A DNA stretch of 64,000 nt. Origin: Topomyia yanbarensis (taxonomy: Eukaryota > Arthropoda > Insecta > Diptera > Culicidae). Both the position numbers and the translations under genes were made by a program. Below, piece after piece: positions 59,601 through 62,587 of this stretch (positions within the stretch are counted from its first letter, which is position 1; each line of letters starts with the position of its first letter). The notes below the pieces were generated by a model. The model did not search any database. It was not told where the DNA came from and saw only the letters and a list, made by a program, of their open reading frames with translations. Location: positions 65,471,412-65,535,411 of the forward strand of contig NC_080671.1 in the NCBI RefSeq assembly GCF_030247195.1, read 5' to 3'.

Positions 59601-61144
59601 GGATGCCGTTGCAGTGGCAATGCTGAGCGCGCTGATAATGGTTTTTGCTTTGCTACTGTGCATCTGTTTCTGTTGGGTGTTCAAATCACGCTATCGGCAA
59701 ACTCAGCGATTGCAGCGACGGAACAGTATTCGGCAGAGTATGCGAAGCTTGAACAGCATTGATCCGCAGGGATCGATTCGTCGGCGAAATTTTGTAAGTA
59801 TGTTTAGCTATGATTGTTCTCACTAAATTCCCAAATTGGGAATTAATTTAACTAACTTTTCTTTAAATCACGCATCTGAAAACTCTGTGCTTACCTACTA
59901 AAATCTCACAACACTGCTCACTTGCACTTCTTTTATTATTTTCACCTGCACCAGTAAGTGCACTTGTTACTAGTCGTGTTTCTGTACCACAACTTTATAC
60001 AAATAATTTCTATAACTATCGGTACTATATTACCTGTTTGTTATATTTCTTCCAGGTTGTATCCCGATCAACCGATACGTTAAAATCCGTCACCACTGGT
60101 ACAACTGACTACAAGAAGATGGCCTCGAATGGTTCCATCGAATCGGTGGACAAGAGTGTATTGAGCTCGGAAACCAACTACGACATGTACGACAAGCAGA
60201 ACCAGTCGTACAATAACGAATACGCGGACCAGTTGAAGAGTCAGCTGGGATATAGCGACGGAACGACCAATGGTGGTCCGGATTTCATGCAGCACTCGAA
60301 CAGTAACAGTCCAACCAGAACCAAGGTGTACGGTTTGCCGGACTACAGTTCGCATGGTGGAAGCACTGCGTTTGAGTTGGCTTTTAGGAATGAAGGTTTT
60401 CGGGATACCTCGACCACGTACTCCGGTGTGACAAGGAATAATTCCATCAGCACTGTGATCAACGAAGATACTCCGATAATTCATCATTCCGGTGATAATG
60501 ATGACACAGGTTCCGATTTTTATGGCAATTCCAGTACACTGCCAATGAGAGTGAGAGGAGATAACCTATCATTTTTGAGCGAGTTAAAAAACCGCTTACC
60601 AGAATATGCACCACTACCACCGAGCAACGGTCACAGCAGTTTTCTTCCAGCTCCGTCGGAACCACCTGCTAATACTGCAAAGAATAGCGTAAACACACTG
60701 CCATACGACCCAAAGAATGAAGGTCGCACTTTCAACCCTCCACACGAATATCAACAGCCAACGATTCAGGTGCGAAAGCCTAACGGGTTCCAGTTACCGC
60801 CTCCGGTCAGTAATGATGCTCGGGATGTTCGAAGACCCGAGTCGTACATGAAGGCGGTCAAAAAGTACGCCACCCCAGGAAGGGAACGAGAATCCATCAT
60901 TCCGCCACCGCGTGTTGACAGCAATGGTACCCGACGGCCGAGGACTGTCTACGAAGCATCCAGTGAACACCAACAGCGGCCACAACCACCACCCATACCG
61001 ACTTCACCACCAAGGGCGAACTATGCCAGATCCAGGTCGGAAGCGTTGTTGGAAACCAATTTTGACGAAGCGCTGCCACCGATGCCAACCATGCTCAGCT
61101 CGGACAGCCGTAGCTATTCCCAACCCCTCGAGACTGCTATGTAA
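8112..61144 (+). CDS. bark: bark beetle / Anakonda orthologue, whole coding span (9 coding exons)
   Basis: The joined exons encode 3,135 residues, close to the roughly 3,100 known for Drosophila Bark. Order seen: hydrophobic signal segment (~39-57); three repeated modules (~115-960, ~977-1800, ~1827-2590), each with a beta-helix cap, an SRCR domain (~205-309, ~1084-1195, ~1916-2043), PbH1-like beta-helix stretches and a CUB-like segment (~455-572, ~1354-1457, ~2183-2311); a C-type-lectin-like domain (~2598-2698); one transmembrane helix (~2709-2736); and a ~400-residue cytoplasmic tail. Known for the family: Anakonda sits at tricellular junctions of epithelia, where the extracellular part is thought to bridge three cells, and works with Gliotactin and M6 for occluding-barrier integrity. 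All splice phases match and flanking sites are GT/AG. The role here is inferred by homology. The upstream UTR and isoforms were not resolved. Confidence 0.93.
9123..9211. repeat. Small hairpin repeat
   Basis: Arms 9123-9152 and 9180-9211 are inverted copies (CATGATCGCAT ... ATGCGATCATG, with GTCCC/GGGAC at the loop side). About 25 of 30 positions match. A tiny foldback or MITE remnant in bark intron 1. Confidence 0.55.
9457..9545. repeat. Diverged terminal fragment of the CGGGTCATTCCACGTCAG family
   Basis: CGGCTCATCCCATGTCAGATT followed by an AATTTTTC block, then GCGCTCTTTGGCCTAAAATAAT, matches in order the ends of the palindromic element at 35283-36869. Strongly decayed, with one arm only. 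Confidence 0.4.
9621..9874. mobile_element. MITE with ~38-bp TIRs (TTGGTCGGTGTTAA)
   Basis: The left arm starts AATTGGTCGGTGTTAAATCA and runs to GTCGCAAAA at 9660. The right arm (9838-9874) is its inverted copy with about 5 mismatches. The interior is AT-rich without a gene, and the overlapping small frames on both strands are coincidental. The target duplication is not resolved because AAT occurs on both sides. Confidence 0.7.
11348..13174 (-). CDS. LINE reverse transcriptase domain
   Basis: 608 codons from the first Met. The usable frame extends upstream to about 13300 (includes YPVWYNEQIKNLKNRKQ). RT motifs in order: KGSGPDGIPPVF, SYLVPIFKSGKKSDICNYRG, HGFFKGRSTNTNLLEF, YTDFSKAFDRID (motif A), SGVPQGSHLGPLLFILFVND (motif B), LIYADDMKLFLEI (catalytic YADD), VKDLGVILDSKLTF and a C-terminal thumb SILEYCSIVWSP. 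The reaction is target-primed reverse transcription of the element's own RNA. It lies antisense to bark within intron 1, so bark transcripts carry its complement. No internal stop. Confidence 0.87.
   Translation of the reverse strand: MDICDQLNLFIKIAFEEYNSKTELQIKSCPKNFFNHVKNNLKSENFPSKMKLKENVGVNAEQICNLFATFFQDIYTTFSEEDRDREYFGFFPEFTTDIGVNHVSVQDIMEALNKLDASKGSGPDGIPPVFMKNLALELTAPLFWLFNMSLESGIFPNLWKSSYLVPIFKSGKKSDICNYRGIAIMSCMPKLFEAIVNEKLFNQIKNRITNMQHGFFKGRSTNTNLLEFVNYSLIAMENGNYTEALYTDFSKAFDRIDIPLLLFKLKKLGIESGLLKWLESYLTNRQQIVRFKGKKSNPIQVTSGVPQGSHLGPLLFILFVNDISFILKNIKVLIYADDMKLFLEIRNEQDIKILQEEIHMFYLWCNKSLLQLNVKKCNAITFSRKRNTPDISITLGNQVVQKCERVKDLGVILDSKLTFIDHYNTIINRANNMLGFIKRFSYNFNDPYTIKTLYISYVRSILEYCSIVWSPFSITHEERIESVQRQFLLFALRKIGWTRFPLPSYKARCMLINIQTLKERREYAMVSFLNDIISCRIDSVELLSKLNFYIPSRQLRIRNTFKTNNYRTNYAKFGPLNQMMATYNKHCEAIDLTMTKSKLKKYFNSIRL
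13263..14369 (-). CDS. LINE apurinic-type endonuclease domain (frameshifted from the RT)
   Basis: 368 codons. The endonuclease/exonuclease/phosphatase fold is shown by IYCQNFNRMKSASKMNEI, the metal-binding ATETSWDE, GGGVLIAI, HVWVKTHL, IFASVYFPPNN, HIYGDFNQRSIDF and CYLDLLFTNI. The frame ends at 13263 (KISSLV), but the RT reading frame overlaps it. The switch lies in a run of seven A (minus strand) at about 13299-13305, where one extra base accounts for the break. Otherwise the two domains would form one ORF of about 1,000 residues. This could be a true mutation or a homopolymer sequencing error. Confidence 0.82.
   Translation of the reverse strand: MPFSTFVFSTTLTHSLEEGNDEDTAVCQDSTPFDRQQKEVISIPQVESSVEILIYCQNFNRMKSASKMNEIHKNILSSSYTIILATETSWDESVRSEEVFGNSYNVFRADRDIHMSEKKSGGGVLIAITSKFNAEIITTRKFKEFEHVWVKTHLAGETHIFASVYFPPNNARKDTFEKFFLIAEDIITKLPPEVKVHIYGDFNQRSIDFFPDTENESILLPVVGDNETLQAIFDKTASLGLNQINHVRNQQNCYLDLLFTNILEDFCVTESLTPLWKNEAFHTAIEFSVFVHDNKRPDDCEYEEAFQFQLANFDNIKQRLSSIDWQTLFRDETSIENSVDVFYTKLFDIIVEQVPLKKIRQHKISSLV
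15288..16200. mobile_element. TIR element with repeated GGGGAGTTGTGAACC motifs
   Basis: The left end AGTAGGGGAGTTGTGAACC and the right end (reverse-complemented AGTAGGAGACGG then TGGGGAGTTGTGAACA) form the TIR. The hook motif GGGGAGTTGTGAAC also occurs at about 15313, 15655 and 15673 in the same sense and at about 15993 inverted. About 913 bp, no ORF. The target duplication is unresolved. Confidence 0.65.
16270..16388. repeat. Solo arm of the 35283-36869 element family
   Basis: Contains CAGCCAAAACCAAAAATACG, GTGTCAATTATTCTTCGC, TAGAATGCAAGAAA and the end ATCTGACGTAGAATGACCAG in the same order as the right arm of the palindromic element (about 36750-36869). No partner arm is nearby, so it is a truncated relic. 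Confidence 0.6.
16525..17381. repeat. Possible TIR element rich in AATCGATTA motifs
   Basis: TATTCGATTAGT-like ends at 16533-16545 and, inverted, 17366-17378 enclose about 850 bp. Extra AATCGATT motifs occur on both sides (16550-16610, 17340-17350). The arms are short and noisy, so the element is tentative. The interior has no recognised gene. Confidence 0.4.
17822..19152. mobile_element. TIR element with repeated AGACTTGATCCC motifs
   Basis: The ends ATAGGGGAGACTTAGGAGAC (17822) and, reverse-complemented from 19152, ATAGGGGAGACTGAGGAGAC match at nearly every position. Variants of GGGGATCAAGTCTCC recur in both orientations near 18029, 18049, 18730, 18755, 19108 and 19125. 1,331 bp without a credible ORF. 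Target duplication ambiguous because the flanks are TA-rich. Confidence 0.75.
19290..20400 (+). mobile_element. 5'-truncated RTE-like LINE, intact C-terminal RT frame
   Basis: Begins inside motif A (QAAYDTIDRDQLW, in frame upstream of the first Met at 19336) and stays open to the stop ending at 20388. Motifs: RRGLRQGDGLSCLLFNIALE, GFADDVDIIARN (catalytic FADD), KTKYMIGRG, FVYLGSLVTADND, LIRPVVLYGHETW, LRWAGHVARM and RRRGAQRARWIDQVEDDL. The tail is AATA repeats (20388-20400). Perfect 9-bp target duplications TAGTTCATA lie at 19281-19289 and 20401-20409. The insertion is young, since the frame is unbroken, but it cannot move because the N-terminal half is missing. Confidence 0.9.
19336..20388 (+). 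CDS. Partial LINE reverse transcriptase frame (350 codons)
   Basis: The uninterrupted frame of the truncated element. It has RT motifs B to E and the thumb, but lacks motif 1 to most of motif A and the endonuclease. It has no promoter of its own that I can see and sits inside bark intron 1 in the sense direction. Base composition is more GC-rich than the surrounding intron, as expected for a transposed coding sequence. It is not a host gene. Confidence 0.8.
   Translation: MHEYGFPDKLTRLVKATMDRVMCVVRVSGTLSSPFESRRGLRQGDGLSCLLFNIALEGVIRRAGIDTSGTIFTKSVQLLGFADDVDIIARNFEKMEEAYIRLKREAKRVGLAINTSKTKYMIGRGSREENENRPLRVCIGGDEIEVVEEFVYLGSLVTADNDTSREIRRRIVAGNRAYFGLRKTLRSNRVRRRTKLTIYKTLIRPVVLYGHETWTMLVEDQRALGVFERKVLRTIYGGVQMEDGTWRRRMNHELHQLLGEPPICHTAKIGRLRWAGHVARMSDNSPVKTVSNCNPTGTRRRGAQRARWIDQVEDDLRTLRRLRSWRRAAMDRVEWRNLLYKAQATSALNC
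20410..20984. repeat. Old dispersed repeat with CGTGAA/TCATGA words
   Basis: Words such as CACGAA, CGTGAAC, TATCACGAAA and AATCATGA recur here and in 17590-17815, 19155-19280 and 29390-29640. The blocks at 17600 (CTTGATTTATAGTATATTA) and 19262 (CCTGATTCATAGTATATTAG) are clear copies. These seem to be one ancient family into which later elements landed. Confidence 0.4.
20985..21600. mobile_element. TIR element, arms ~180 bp
   Basis: The left arm (about 20990-21165) and right arm (about 21410-21600) are inverted copies. They share CTGGGACCTT(C/T)GGCACC, AATTAGCTA and TTTTCAGCCGATTTTTGATT, and outward ACCTGGTATAAGTTCTAGG with ACTAGTATAGGTTGTTGG. The outer ~100 bp of the same family recurs at 57550-57640. 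No ORF. Confidence 0.65.
22517..23017 (+). other. Unexplained 166-codon frame, probably not a gene
   Basis: The longest frame in this part of the intron. It has a hydrophobic stretch (ILLTLCIFIIIKTYLLLFYT) and a more GC-rich second half, but no recognisable domain, no supporting splice context and no conserved-looking pattern. I list it only because it is the best frame in a 2.3 kb stretch without recognised repeats. Confidence 0.15.
23941..24106 (-). mobile_element. tRNA-derived SINE
   Basis: Read on the minus strand, the element begins GGGGGTGAGAG and has an A box TAGCGTAGTTGG that fits TRGCNNAGYNGG exactly. A B-box-like GGTACTACTCC follows about 40 bases later (two mismatches to GGTTCRANYCC). 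A non-tRNA body then ends in an A-rich tail (AATCGAAATAAAAAAA). This layout defines a pol III SINE. It abuts the left end of the foldback composite that starts at 24107. Confidence 0.75.
24107..27820. mobile_element. Foldback/TIR element, arms ~400 bp, interrupted by another repeat
   Basis: The left arm 24107-24545 pairs with 27820-27545 plus 25380-25255 read in reverse. Shared blocks are CTTTCGACGCTCAAA, GCCCTGGGTAT, AACTGATCTAGATCAGTTCT, GGCGCTACATGACATTT and ACTCGAGAAAAT. The right arm is split because a second repeat entered at about 25390-27545. The ends resemble ACAGTGGG. The middle 24545-25255 has no recognised ORF. Confidence 0.75.
25390..27545. repeat. Nested repeat element with internal tandem units and CA/TACA microsatellites
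   Basis: Enters the right arm of the foldback element. Its tips are CCACCTAG...GCCTTTCTCAT and ATGAGAAAGGCAAAA, a short inverted repeat. Inside, a unit containing CGGAA(C)-x-GAAGTCGG, AATTCAATAGCAG, CTTTCATTTGAAACTAAGTT and AAAATCGGTTCAGCCATCTC recurs near 25585, 25905, 26055, 26630, 26935 and 27260. Most spacings are about 320 bp. Two copies end in microsatellites (about 26200-26240 and 27390-27425) followed by CTCGGCCCTCCGGGCCTCGG. The minus-strand frames here repeat the words DSN and DECKKV only because the DNA repeats. Confidence 0.7.
28625..29085. mobile_element. MITE, candidate TTA target duplication
   Basis: Ends GGGTGTTTCTTAAAAAATGG and, reverse-complemented, GGTGTTTCTTAAAAACGG, followed by GTTTTATTT(A/C)TAAAACTTT in both arms. 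TTA flanks both sides (28622-28624, 29086-29088), as seen with PIF/Harbinger-type elements. 461 bp, non-coding. Confidence 0.65.
30598..30885 (-). other. Unrecognised 95-codon frame
   Basis: A minus-strand frame with balanced composition (contains VTITVDEFGLRDRENG and NNMADVGIGNCPFKC). It lies in a stretch, about 30120-31640, that lacks recognised repeats. I see no family resemblance, no start context and no splice partners. It could be an exon of an unseen gene or chance. Confidence 0.15.
31809..31835 (+). repeat. Single hAT-like terminus
   Basis: CAGTGGTTTTCAACCTTTTT closely follows the CAGNGGTTCTCAACC-type end known from many animal hAT elements. The preceding bases (TATATACAC) may be part of an 8-bp duplication, but no inverted partner was found downstream. 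Probably a truncated relic. Confidence 0.45.
32729..32818. repeat. 90-bp near-perfect hairpin MITE
   Basis: The arms are GGGGCCCC...TCACAGTCACGTCAC and inverted GTGACGTGACTGTGA...GGGCCCC, with GTGACTAGAAG/CTTCTAGTCAC towards the centre. About 38 of 44 arm positions pair. CAGAT lies on both sides (about 32722 and 32818), a possible target duplication. Confidence 0.65.
32999..33319 (-). other. Unrecognised basic, Ser/Pro-rich 106-codon frame
   Basis: The frame reads MDLLIRVLPSPHKKIEPDR, then SRGTAKRSMSENTHSRDTI. The basic, low-complexity composition recalls gag-like ORF1 N-termini of retrotransposons, and it lies head-to-head with the Jockey remnant at 33345-34905. No domain is identified. Confidence 0.25.
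33745..34905 (+). pseudogene. Jockey-type LINE remnant: ORF1 (gag-like) plus start of ORF2
   Basis: One reading frame runs from about 33745 (ERFSAVTEITKVRSDRFRV) through LQYGVGRLIDRLL and the zinc knuckles CTKCKHCSNKARCGKCGENH. It has an in-frame TAG at 34245-34247, then continues SEILHDISVCPAYK and SFTEMLKKATSP to a second stop at 34569. A +1 frame then carries KEFPALSGTSKTPSVPLL to about 34730. At 34858-34895 FITVLQWNC, the usual opening of a Jockey ORF2 endonuclease, appears and is cut off. Upstream, ATATAAACGC repeats (33384, 33429, 33454) look like the 5' UTR. Dead copy, sense to bark. Confidence 0.75.
34930..37320. repeat. Three tandem copies of a ~230-280 bp repeat (one interrupted)
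   Basis: The unit contains CCGCTTG(A/G)TGAA, AGTTTTCGTAAATTTTACAT, GTTGATAACGACATT, TTTCGTTTATTT, CGTTTATGTATATTACGAAC and ATTTCGTTGGTCGCACGAAT. Copies: about 35020-35200; 35230-35282 continued at 36872-37000; and 37104-37300. The middle copy is split by the element at 35283-36869. Function unknown. Confidence 0.65.
35283..36869. mobile_element. Palindromic DNA element with TA target duplication
   Basis: 1,587 bp, nearly a complete palindrome. The left arm starts CGGGTCATTCCACGTCAGAT and the right arm ends with its inverted copy. Inner blocks TATCAAAATACTTTGCGAGA (35676) and its complement (about 36445) also pair. A partial direct copy of the terminus lies at about 35922. TA lies on both sides (35281-35282, 36870-36871), and the tandem sister copy at 37151-37165 shows the empty site with a single TA. 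No ORF. Fits a Tc1/mariner-like or other TA-targeting non-autonomous family. Confidence 0.88.
37605..37775. repeat. Solo arm of the 62588-63974 element family
   Basis: AATGTCGATGTCGGTGGTGCAC, interrupted by small changes, then GTTGGAAA, TCATAAGTTTTAAAAT and GTTATAACT match the right arm at about 63605-63715 in order. No second arm is nearby. Confidence 0.6.
37940..38620. repeat. Tandem array, ~117-bp unit
   Basis: The core AACCGGAAGTCGCCATCTTA then GATTTCAAAATGGTTTC...CCCCATTCCGAAAATATCC recurs. Core starts are near 38018, 38118, 38173, 38289, 38409 and 38525. The last three spacings are 116-120 bp and one unit is truncated. Members differ by roughly 15-25%, so the array is old. Confidence 0.75.
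39714..39889 (+). CDS. bark: bark coding exon 2 (start of SRCR domain 1)
   Basis: Encodes residues 177-235, beginning GTSENKIVFTSL, which completes the beta-helix cap, then the start of the first scavenger-receptor cysteine-rich domain (ARLVDG, GRLQLLNKGKWRSVC). The acceptor ends CAG at 39711-39713 and the donor is GTAAGT at 39890. The exon ends in phase 2. The AA left over plus T of exon 3 makes Asn, followed directly by W-T-I, as expected inside an SRCR fold. Confidence 0.92.
39956..46185 (+). CDS. bark: bark coding exon 3 (6.2 kb, modules 1-3 of the ectodomain)
   Basis: Encodes residues ~235-2312 without a stop. It holds the rest of SRCR1 (Cys in TCRQMG, KCIG, RGCAWD, VCDYHSD, GVQC), PbH1-like beta-helix repeats rich in N-G-x-G-I turns, a CUB-like segment, and a module-closing motif NWLGYQEEERIYERL. 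Module 2 follows with SRCR2 (GRWGTVCDYGW ... ENDVGVRC), a CUB-like part and NWWGSQDEELIKARIF. Module 3 has an SRCR3 (WIPICDRRF, VVCRELGYDP, ECHGDELRLEEC) and a third CUB-like segment. The acceptor is a short pyrimidine run ending TTTTAG at 39951-39955. The donor GTAGGT at 46186 leaves phase 1. The apparent ATG at 39915 lies in the intron and is not used. Antisense frames here are shadows. Confidence 0.93.
46186..46245 (+). other. bark: bark intron 3 (60 bp)
   Basis: A short intron with donor GTAGGT and acceptor TTACAG. Splicing makes codon A+AT (Asn) and continues into RDAQHNISNSEI. The alternative GT three bases downstream (AG|GTGCTT) would produce an immediate stop, so the first donor is chosen. 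The length is typical of short insect introns. Confidence 0.85.
46246..46457 (+). CDS. bark: bark coding exon 4 (PbH1-like repeats)
   Basis: Encodes residues ~2312-2382. It carries beta-helix-type sequence (NISNSEIQECVGGALHYV, then NRFIRNCRQLYGN) belonging to the third module. It ends TTC AGG before a GTAAGA donor, phase 0. The frame stays open for only two more codons into the intron, so the boundary is well constrained. Confidence 0.88.
46519..46874 (+). CDS. bark: bark coding exon 5 (PbH1-like repeats)
   Basis: Encodes residues ~2383-2501, beginning NNLVQENQGGLSIRAD and continuing with repeated N-N-x-(F/I) turns (HNNLFVKNRNRPAL, HNNYITQNEAAF) characteristic of parallel beta-helix rungs. 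The acceptor is tctgcag at 46512-46518 and the donor is GTAGGG at 46875. It ends in phase 2 (TAT GA), completed by T of exon 6 to give Asp. Confidence 0.88.
46934..47059 (+). CDS. bark: bark coding exon 6 (end of module 3 helix)
   Basis: A 126-bp exon encoding residues ~2501-2543 (NVATDWSGRATIVAG, then QHYVDNIFRNPDNDYEM). The pattern N-I-F-x-N-x-x-x-D-Y resembles the ends of the beta-helix in modules 1 and 2, where the same N-x-I-x-N-x-E-x-x-Y-D/E motif precedes N-W-[LW]. The acceptor is a T-run ending TAG at 46933, and the donor GTAAGT at 47060 leaves phase 2. Confidence 0.87.
47312..47677 (-). pseudogene. LTR-retrotransposon gag fragment
   Basis: A 121-codon minus-strand frame with MEPFRKGTSFTHWAERLDFF, FFVANKIPECDRIAHFVTLV and an ATMIEKLENK helix. 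This pattern matches the N-terminal gag region of insect Ty3/Gypsy-type elements (E-x-F-x-x-G-x-x-x-x-x-W-x-x-R-L-x-x-F-F). No zinc knuckle, protease or LTR is recognised next to it. Truncated relic in bark intron 6. Confidence 0.6.
49000..50440 (-). pseudogene. Degenerate R1/LOA-like LINE: ORF1 fragment and RT fragment with internal deletion
   Basis: Reading leftwards, the ORF1 part (about 50440-49843) includes KKVDELYEFVKDKHNVHAKV and AVATAEREQKAL, then an in-frame TGA, then a basic region (KRRERKQMEEKKKDQEKKEK) typical of R1/LOA ORF1. It is joined directly to RT sequence (about 49830-49225), GHFPGNWKIQKLVLLPKP, KPPGDSALYRPG and ETWIADVKLQLAHHKTEVVV. The whole endonuclease is missing, so a deletion fused ORF1 to RT. 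Multiple frameshifts. Confidence 0.65.
50986..51753. mobile_element. MITE with CACCCAAAAC termini
   Basis: Left CACCCAAAAC and right GTTTTGGGTG are perfect 10-bp TIRs, each next to TA (50984-50985, 51754-51755). Subterminal ATTGCAAG words repeat near the right end. Inside, the minus strand at about 51395-51335 has a tRNA-like piece (AGTTAGCGC...GAGTTCAAATCTAGC) and may be a SINE fragment. No ORF. Confidence 0.6.
52720..53836 (-). pseudogene. Degenerate R1/I-group LINE (RT and RNase H remnants)
   Basis: On the minus strand, right to left: KSPGPDIILL near 53835, then YRHSPTYLSDKQ, then the motif B region RGCPQKGLLSTLLW (about 53385), the catalytic region GMQMTLS corresponding to G-Y-A-D-D with decay (about 53260), KHLGVI, and near 52850 GHHGIIGNEEADELVRS, an RNase H end. 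Many stops and frame changes. The presence of RNase H points to the I/R1/LOA side of LINE diversity. Confidence 0.65.
54833..55062. mobile_element. MITE with perfect 26-bp TIRs
   Basis: GCGAAGACTCCATATCAAGA (26 bases in full, 54833-54858) is exactly inverted at 55037-55062. GGAAA flanks both sides (54828-54832, 55063-55067), a candidate 5-bp target duplication. 230 bp, non-coding, young given the perfect arms. Confidence 0.75.
55367..56480 (+). pseudogene. Decayed coding sequence of unknown family
   Basis: Pieces in shifting frames on the plus strand: MIADDLQPPDSDPEVEE, stop, LRDDDSLGAALSTEMIEYSL (same frame, to 55681), FYMRTMRFWRPKSIPEEEDF (about 55764-55823), HGDMLSNAKEIAWMMWANAI (about 56062-56121), and EQPRLKAIRRGFAIAHSVHA to HLEVLEQ (ends 56382). 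The composition is protein-like and the pieces are co-linear, so this was one ORF of roughly 340 residues. I do not recognise the family. Its position between TIRs suggests a transposon-encoded protein or a captured gene. Confidence 0.45.
56640..57159 (-). pseudogene. Second decayed coding sequence, convergent with the first
   Basis: A minus-strand frame from 57159 (MKFLTASFPRSLILMQNFDN, then ISLKWIFKKDTHRIADILSK). After a slip near 56785 it continues EKDIQLVVAKALDTFSNLF, RKCGYVRGRRFDPTIALEEN, LTGLGFKGNSEKRK and a stop. About 170 residues. No family recognised. It points towards the remnant at 55367-56480, as in elements that carry two convergent genes. Confidence 0.4.
57221..57326. repeat. 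Long near-perfect hairpin
   Basis: Arms 57221-57270 and 57278-57326 with a 7-base loop AACGACC. GGAGAACATTTAATTCCG then (T/C)ATCC pair at 22 of 23 positions, and GTCTTTGTTT(T/C)AATAAAA pairs outward. Confidence 0.75.
57950..58104. mobile_element. Small MITE with TTAAGGGGG termini
   Basis: Left TTAAGGGGGATATCTGG and right, reverse-complemented, TTAAGGGGGCGTCTGG. 155 bp. TTA at both edges may be the target duplication of a Harbinger-like element. Confidence 0.5.
59042..59510 (+). CDS. bark: bark coding exon 7 (module 3 end, C-type-lectin-like domain)
   Basis: Encodes residues ~2543-2699. It opens with the closing motif of module 3 (NYWSYNETLAVGSRIRDRFDD), then a C-type-lectin-like domain (~2598-2698) with six cysteines (CPPGW, DTCYMY, REFCRSD, IDRCTSF, IEECHER, FLCEID) in the usual spacing. 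The QPD/EPN and WND calcium-sugar residues of canonical lectins are not apparent, so calcium-dependent sugar binding is unlikely. The last codon AAG precedes GTTGGC, a weak donor, phase 0. Confidence 0.87.
59511..59571 (+). other. bark: bark intron 7 (61 bp, weak donor, open in frame)
   Basis: Inferred because exon 8 resumes V-E-I-D-P-L-F-W in phase 0 after an acceptor CTTTTAG at 59565-59571, and because the length matches the other short introns. The donor AAG|GTTGGC deviates from GTRAGT. If retained, the intron reads through 21 codons to a stop at 59574-59576, before the transmembrane helix. Confidence 0.7.
59572..59793 (+). CDS. bark: bark coding exon 8 (transmembrane helix)
   Basis: Encodes residues 2700-2773. 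A juxtamembrane VEIDPLFWKAD is followed by a hydrophobic helix AVAVAMLSALIMVFALLLC (with further CICFCWVF to ~2736) and a basic stop-transfer stretch (KSRYRQTQRLQRRNSIRQS). Several cysteines at the cytosolic face are possible palmitoylation sites, which is inference. It ends RRRNF at a GTAAGT donor (59794), phase 0. Confidence 0.9.
60056..61144 (+). CDS. bark: bark coding exon 9 (cytoplasmic tail, stop codon)
   Basis: Encodes residues 2774-3135 and the stop TAA at 61142-61144. The tail is hydrophilic, with Ser/Thr/Asn/Tyr-rich stretches and proline-rich segments (PEYAPLPPSNG, QLPPPVS, QRPQPPPIPTSPP) that resemble SH3 or WW ligands. It ends PLETAM. The T at -2 and hydrophobic M at the C-terminus fit a class I PDZ ligand. 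Acceptor: ttcttccag at 60047-60055. A 262-bp intron (59794-60055) precedes it. Confidence 0.92.
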   Translation, partial: VVSRSTDTLKSVTTGTTDYKKMASNGSIESVDKSVLSSETNYDMYDKQNQSYNNEYADQLKSQLGYSDGTTNGGPDFMQHSNSNSPTRTKVYGLPDYSSHGGSTAFELAFRNEGFRDTSTTYSGVTRNNSISTVINEDTPIIHHSGDNDDTGSDFYGNSSTLPMRVRGDNLSFLSELKNRLPEYAPLPPSNGHSSFLPAPSEPPANTAKNSVNTLPYDPKNEGRTFNPPHEYQQPTIQVRKPNGFQLPPPVSNDARDVRRPESYMKAVKKYATPGRERESIIPPPRVDSNGTRRPRTVYEASSEHQQRPQPPPIPTSPPRANYARSRSEALLETNFDEALPPMPTMLSSDSRSYSQPLETAM

Positions 61145-62577
61145 GGTGTATGGCGCTGAATCGAAGAGTTTAATATTTTTGTAATGCCAGAAATGCAATT
61201 TTTACGAGAGTGGAACAGATATACATATACAGAACGAAAACCCTTTCTAGTATTCACAGGTAGTACCAGAACTTGACGTCATTTGCGAATCAGATTAGCT
61301 ATACAGTTGCGGGAGTAAGTTTAGATCTGTTTAAAAGCGATTTAATCGGTAATATCGATCGAATTTATGACTTGCAAACTTATGTCAGTTCCAGTTGTTT
61401 GTTTTATTAGGTGACACAAATAACCAGATCGATAATGAAGCTGTTCAAAACTAAGATTAAATAAACTAAATCTCTTTCACGCAAAACAAAAAAAAATGTT
61501 ATCGGAAACTTACGGCCACAACTGTGGATGCAAGCTTACCAACTATCGCAAAAGCACGTTCAGCGAAAGTCTACACAAAGAAGGAAAGCTTCGTATGTTC
61601 AGACCCACATCTAAAGCTAAATACATAGCAATATATATTTTATAAGGCAGCTTAAATTAGCAATTGTAAGGTTTCGAGTGCTTTTGCTCATTCGAAGGAA
61701 ATCCAAACAAACCGGGAATCAATCCGTACTTTGTGCATTATAGTCGAACTAGAGTGTCTTATTATAGCTTTTACGCTATCGTACGCTGATCTGTTCAATG
61801 TGTAAATAGGCTAGATAGACAATATGAACAGCAGCAAAGAAGAAACTGCTCGTGATATGTAGTAGTAATAATGTAGAATCAGAATCAAGATCGCTCGATT
61901 TATTTACAGTGAACAAATCATCACCATTATCGATTTCAGTCAACAATCATAATTGTAAAGCTCCGTTCAGTATATAGTTTACGGTTGTTAAACAGGTCAA
62001 TGGAATTTTAAAACAACAATCAGCTGGAGCCGTTCGAAACAAACACGCACGATCGGTCTGGTCCACTCAAGGGAGCTATCAATCTGGGTAAAGAAACTGG
62101 TGCAAATCAACAGGAAGGGCTGTGCTAATTCAATAGAAACAGGATGGGATGTTTGTTGTTTCAATAAAATTGATAAAGAGCTATTTTGAGAGAATTGAGT
62201 GTGAACACATAGCAGTTTGATTTTCCCGTGACATCTTTTCATACTTCTTATTCATAATCATCATCATTACAATTGGGACTAAATCCCAGATGTTGAACTT
62301 AAGTCAAGTGAATTGAGAGAAGTATTGTTTTTTTCGCCTGTGTACCGTCCAATGATTTGTGAATTGATTACGTATTTTATTTATAGTATTTCGAATTGTA
62401 CAATTAAATTAGAGATCGTCAGCATAATGATTAATAAAATAGAATTGTTATAAGGCTGTATCGAAATCGTAGAAACGAAGAATGAACAAAAAATAAAAAT
62501 CTTTTTGTTCATGTTGAATATGAAGCTTTTCTTTATTTTGTACCGAAAAGATGGATACATTTTAAACAAAATTGTAC
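61145..62577 (+). other. bark: bark 3' UTR and 3' flank with several poly(A) signals
   Basis: After the stop there is AT-rich sequence without ORFs. AATAAA signals occur at 61460-61465, 62163-62168 and 62433-62438, so the UTR could end about 330 bases or about 1-1.3 kb after the stop. Which signal is used cannot be told from sequence. No mobile element is recognised until 62588. Confidence 0.5.
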
Positions 62578-62587
62578 ACTAACCATT

